Shown here piece after piece: positions 6,597 through 9,136 of a stretch of 9,136 nucleotides of DNA. Below the pieces are notes generated by a model, which was not told the DNA's origin, searched no databases, and worked only from the letters and a program-made list of their open reading frames with translations. The stretch spans positions 1 to 9,136 of the forward strand of contig JAOUKG010000056.1 of assembly GCA_029882725.1 (NCBI GenBank). Direction: 5' to 3'. The stretch's first letter is position 1, and the number at the start of each line of letters is the position of its first letter. Both the position numbers and the translations under genes were made by a program. Source of the DNA: Cyclobacteriaceae bacterium (GTDB taxonomy: Bacteria > Bacteroidota > Bacteroidia > Cytophagales > Cyclobacteriaceae).

Positions 6597-6630
6597 GATT
6601 TCAAATTTGTGTTTATTTCAAATAACCAAA
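6592..6630 (-). promoter_or_regulatory. candidate ilv operon promoter, and repeat copy overlapping it
   Basis: Minus-strand TTTG (6630-6627), 17 nt, then CAAATTTG (6609-6602), one mismatch from the Bacteroidetes -7 consensus TAnnTTTG. Transcription would start near 6597, about 70 nt before the leader ATG. CAAATTTG is its own reverse complement and could also be the -7 box of dacB on the plus strand, though no plus-strand TTG lies 17-23 nt upstream. A rival ilv box, GTTATTTG (6540-6533) with TTG 21 nt upstream, would give a nearly leaderless leader mRNA. The stretch 6592-6609 is one copy of a 16/18 direct repeat whose other copy is at 6375-6392. Confidence 0.35.
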
Positions 6631-6642
6631 GATTTTACGTCT

Positions 6643-7935
6643 ATGAAAAGATTTTTTGTTTTAGTATTTCTTATTTCCATGACCCTTTATTCCGAAGGCC
6701 AAAAGAGGAAAATAATCAAGGAAATAAAGACTATGGAGGCCAATTTGAAGGAACATACGGGGTTTATGTTGTATGATCCCTCCAAGGGAAAGGTACTGGC
6801 AGACTATAAATCAGACCGTTATTTTACTCCGGCTTCCAACACAAAAATATTTACGATGTTTACGGCATTAAATGTGTTGGGAGATTCTATTCCAGGGCTG
6901 TATTTTCGGGAATCTGGCGACTCGTTGATCTTCTGGGGTACGGGCGATCCCTCCTTTCTCTATGAAAATGTAACGGGTTCAAACAAGGTATTTGACTTTC
7001 TGGCTAAAAGCGAGAAAGAACTTTATTTTTCAACAAGTAATTACGATGACGAGCATTTTGGACCCGGTTGGGCCTGGGGCGATTATAAATATTACTATCA
7101 GGTAGAGCGTTCGCCCATGCCTGTTTTTGGCAACTATTTTTATGTATCCAAGGAAAAAGGAGCGCAAACACTTCAAATTACGAATCGTGTTTTCAAAAAC
7201 TATTTTTGGATGAGCGACAGTGTAAGAGGGGCAACACCGGTGATACGGGATTATGGAAGTAATTTTACCGATTACTTCCCTCAGGAGGAGAATGCCGAGT
7301 TTACCCGGTTGGTTCCTTTTCGTTATTCATCAGTTTTGACGGCCCAGCTATTGGCCGATACTTTGCAAAGGAGGGTGAAATACATGGATATACCTTTCAA
7401 AAATTATGAAACTTTGTACTCTGTACATATTGATAGTTTGTTAAGTGTACTCATGCATACCAGCGATAATTTTATTGCCGAACAGCTTTTGCTTACCTCT
7501 GCCGGTGTTGTTTCGGATACGCTGAACTCACATATAGGTATAAAGTATGCAAAGGAAAATCTATTTAAAGGGTTTCCAGATGAATTGTTGTGGTACGACG
7601 GAAGTGGTCTTTCGAGATACAATCAGTTTACACCCAGAACCATTGTAAAAGTTTGGGATGAAATGCTAAAGAAAGTGGGGCCGGAACGGTTGTATCCTTT
7701 GTTAGCTACCGGGGGGTATAACGGTACCATTAAAAATTGGTATGCAGGAGAAAAGCCCTACATTTTTGCAAAAACAGGATCATTGAAAAACAACCACAGT
7801 TTGAGTGGGTACCTTATTACCGACAAAGGGCATACCCTTATTTTTTCATTTATGAACAGCCATTTTCCCGGTTCCTCCAACGACACAAAAGTGGTAATGC
7901 AAAAGATTTTGAAAATGATAAAGGAGCGGTATTGA
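6643..7935 (+). CDS. dacB: D-alanyl-D-alanine carboxypeptidase/endopeptidase, PBP4 type (peptidase S13)
   Basis: Penicillin-binding protein that cleaves D-Ala-D-Ala termini or D-Ala-mDAP cross-links of peptidoglycan in the periplasm. It is 430 aa. MKRFFVLVFLISMTLYSEGQ looks like a signal peptide with no lipobox cysteine. All three serine-hydrolase motifs are present and ordered as in S13: SNTK at 65-68 (catalytic S65, K68), SDN at 274-276 and KTGS at 377-380, plus DGSGLSR (319-325) typical of this family. The ~200 residues between the first two motifs match the S13 inserted domains. It is a little shorter than E. coli DacB (477). I chose ATG 6643 because it begins the signal peptide; a TTG at 6607 in the same frame would add 12 residues ahead of it. 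It is divergent from the ilv operon; nagZ follows 156 nt downstream on the same strand. Confidence 0.93.
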   Translation: MKRFFVLVFLISMTLYSEGQKRKIIKEIKTMEANLKEHTGFMLYDPSKGKVLADYKSDRYFTPASNTKIFTMFTALNVLGDSIPGLYFRESGDSLIFWGTGDPSFLYENVTGSNKVFDFLAKSEKELYFSTSNYDDEHFGPGWAWGDYKYYYQVERSPMPVFGNYFYVSKEKGAQTLQITNRVFKNYFWMSDSVRGATPVIRDYGSNFTDYFPQEENAEFTRLVPFRYSSVLTAQLLADTLQRRVKYMDIPFKNYETLYSVHIDSLLSVLMHTSDNFIAEQLLLTSAGVVSDTLNSHIGIKYAKENLFKGFPDELLWYDGSGLSRYNQFTPRTIVKVWDEMLKKVGPERLYPLLATGGYNGTIKNWYAGEKPYIFAKTGSLKNNHSLSGYLITDKGHTLIFSFMNSHFPGSSNDTKVVMQKILKMIKERY

Positions 7936-7945
7936 ATTACAGCAC

Positions 7946-7971
7946 GTAGGGGGCGAATAATCATTCGCCCC
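7946..7971 (+). repeat. REP-like palindrome with GTAG head
   Basis: GTAG (7946-7949) directly abuts a perfect 9-bp stem, GGGGCGAAT (7950-7958) and ATTCGCCCC (7963-7971), with loop AATC. It begins 10 nt after the dacB stop and is far more GC-rich than its surroundings. A GTAG tetranucleotide at the stem foot is the hallmark of bacterial REP elements moved by RAYT (Y1 REP) transposases. A dispersed-repeat identity is therefore likely but cannot be confirmed from one copy. GGCGGTATG follows rather than a T-run, so it is not a normal intrinsic terminator, though the hairpin could shield the dacB mRNA 3' end. Confidence 0.6.
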
Positions 7972-8023
7972 GGCGGTATGATAGCCATATAAGGTATACA
8001 CCCAATAATAAAGTTTGGCGTAT

Positions 8024-8056
8024 TTTGAATTATTGTCTGGGTATGGATTAAATTTG
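8024..8056 (+). promoter_or_regulatory. candidate Bacteroidetes-type promoter of nagZ
   Basis: TTTG (8024-8027), a 21-nt spacer, then TAAATTTG (8049-8056), a full match to the TAnnTTTG -7 consensus with spacing in the reported range. Transcription would begin near 8061-8063, about 30 nt before the nagZ ATG. This suggests nagZ has its own promoter besides any read-through from dacB. Based on consensus matching only. Confidence 0.55.
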
Positions 8057-8091
8057 TAGGGCTTATTTAGATACATAAAAAAGGCAAAATC

Positions 8092-9136
8092 ATGAATTTT
8101 AGATTTTTAATTACAGCATTAGTAATAGTATTTTACGGCCAATTGCAAGCTCAAAAGAAAGACTCCCTTGATATCATGATAGGGCAGATGATTCTGATAG
8201 GTGTAACAGGTACCAGTATAGACGAAAACAATGAAACCTTAAAAGCAGTACAACAAGGTTTGGCAGGTTCGGTTATTTTATTTGAAAAGAATATCGATGC
8301 CGTAGATTCTTACGTAAAGCTCAAGAGCCTTACTTCAGCACTTCAAACAGCGGCCTCCGTACCTTTGTTTATAGCCATTGATCAGGAGGGTGGAAGGGTA
8401 AACAGAATGAAGCCGAAATACGGATTTCCGAGGTCGGTTACCCATAAATATTTAGGACAGACAGGGAGTCTTGATTCCACGCGTTTTTATTCCGAATTGA
8501 TGGCCTGCACTCTTTCGGGTGTCGGTATCAACCTGAATTTTGCTCCTGTGGTTGATTTGGACATAAATCCTGATAACCCTATCATTGGAAAATATGGCCG
8601 TTCCTTTTCTGTAGATCCGGATACTGTTATAGCACATGCTTCTACCTTTATAGATGCCCATCATTATTATGGCGTACTCACTTCATTAAAACATTTTCCT
8701 GGTCACGGCAGCTCAAAATCGGACACACATTTGGGAATAGCCGATGTAACAAAGTCCTGGACAAGTGAAGAGTTAAGACCCTATTCAATATTGATAAAAA
8801 CTGGAAAAGTGGACGCTATCATGTCGGCACATATTGTGAACAAAAAGCTTGACAAAACGGGTCGTCCCGGAACATTATCGGAGCCCATCATTACCGGAAT
8901 ATTGCGTGATAGTTTGAAGTTTGACGGAGTGATATTTTCAGATGACATGCACATGAAGGCCATTTCGAGTCAATACGGACTTCGGGAGTCATTGAAATTA
9001 TCTATCAATGCCGGGATAGATATTGTAAGTTTCAGTCATAATTTACCCGATCAAAGAGCAAGTAGTGCCGTAATTGTTCACAAAACCATTCGTGAATTAG
9101 TGAATTCCGGAGAGATACCCAAAAGCAGAATCAGGG
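8092..9136 (+). CDS. nagZ: beta-N-acetylhexosaminidase, glycoside hydrolase family 3, NagZ type (3' end missing)
   Basis: Removes N-acetylglucosamine from peptidoglycan fragments (GlcNAc-anhydroMurNAc or GlcNAc-MurNAc). 348 codons are open to the right edge. MNFRFLITALVIVFYGQLQA is a clear signal peptide with likely cleavage before QKK, so the enzyme is exported, unlike cytoplasmic E. coli NagZ. The GH3 barrel has IDQEGGRVNRM (96-106), NFAPVVDLD (149-157), KHFPGHG (200-206) followed by DTH (211-213), which holds the His of the NagZ acid/base His-Asp pair, and SDDMHM (283-288) with the nucleophile Asp at 284 or 285. Stand-alone homologues are roughly 370-390 residues, so only a short C-terminus should be missing; a C-terminal fusion, as in some Bacteroidetes NagZ-beta-lactamase-like proteins, cannot be excluded. 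No good Shine-Dalgarno site precedes the ATG. Confidence 0.92.
   Translation, partial: MNFRFLITALVIVFYGQLQAQKKDSLDIMIGQMILIGVTGTSIDENNETLKAVQQGLAGSVILFEKNIDAVDSYVKLKSLTSALQTAASVPLFIAIDQEGGRVNRMKPKYGFPRSVTHKYLGQTGSLDSTRFYSELMACTLSGVGINLNFAPVVDLDINPDNPIIGKYGRSFSVDPDTVIAHASTFIDAHHYYGVLTSLKHFPGHGSSKSDTHLGIADVTKSWTSEELRPYSILIKTGKVDAIMSAHIVNKKLDKTGRPGTLSEPIITGILRDSLKFDGVIFSDDMHMKAISSQYGLRESLKLSINAGIDIVSFSHNLPDQRASSAVIVHKTIRELVNSGEIPKSRIR

Noticed and set aside
6607..6642. Upstream TTG start for dacB
   Set aside because: It would put 12 extra residues before an obvious signal peptide that begins at ATG 6643.
6405..6642. T-box or other riboswitch upstream of ilvD
   Set aside because: I see no T-box sequence or specifier-loop arrangement, and the Ile/Val leader peptide with competing hairpins explains the region more simply.
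7950..7971. Intrinsic terminator for dacB
   Set aside because: The hairpin is perfect but is followed by GGCGGTATG with no T-run; the GTAG head makes a REP-like element more likely.

Overview
The window reads as chromosomal DNA of a Bacteroidetes (Bacteroidota) bacterium. It is AT-rich, almost no gene start carries a Shine-Dalgarno site, one promoter candidate fits the phylum's TTG / TAnnTTTG form, and the enzymes resemble Bacteroidetes versions (short dihydroxyacid dehydratase, eukaryote-like ketol-acid reductoisomerase, short single-regulatory-domain threonine dehydratase). Genus and species cannot be read from it.

Positions 1-6241 (minus strand) hold a compact isoleucine/valine operon in the order ilvD-ilvB-ilvN-ilvC-ilvA, with gaps of 4, 9, 43 and 8 nt; ilvA runs off the left edge. 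IlvA makes 2-oxobutanoate from threonine. IlvB/IlvN (acetohydroxyacid synthase), IlvC and IlvD then carry out the three shared steps leading to the oxoacid precursors of valine and isoleucine. The final transaminase and any leu genes are not in the window.

Positions 6242-6642 separate ilvD from a divergent gene and hold the most interesting element. It is an 18-codon leader peptide, MKQNIIIISVNIVVVITP, with 6 Ile, 4 Val and no Leu. It is followed by a strong intrinsic terminator and by sequences that can pair in mutually exclusive ways (1:2, 2:3, 3:4). This is a textbook ribosome-mediated attenuator, seen here in a phylum where leader-peptide attenuation is little discussed. The antiterminator strand contains AGGAGG directly after the leader stop codon. 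The only clear Shine-Dalgarno site in the operon, before ilvN, is also AGGAGG.

Positions 6643-9136 (plus strand) carry two exported cell-wall genes: a PBP4-type D-Ala-D-Ala carboxypeptidase/endopeptidase (dacB) and a family 3 beta-N-acetylhexosaminidase of NagZ type (cut by the right edge). A GTAG-headed perfect palindrome resembling a REP element lies just after dacB, and a consensus-like Bacteroidetes promoter precedes nagZ. These two genes probably act together in periplasmic peptidoglycan trimming and are unrelated to the ilv operon.
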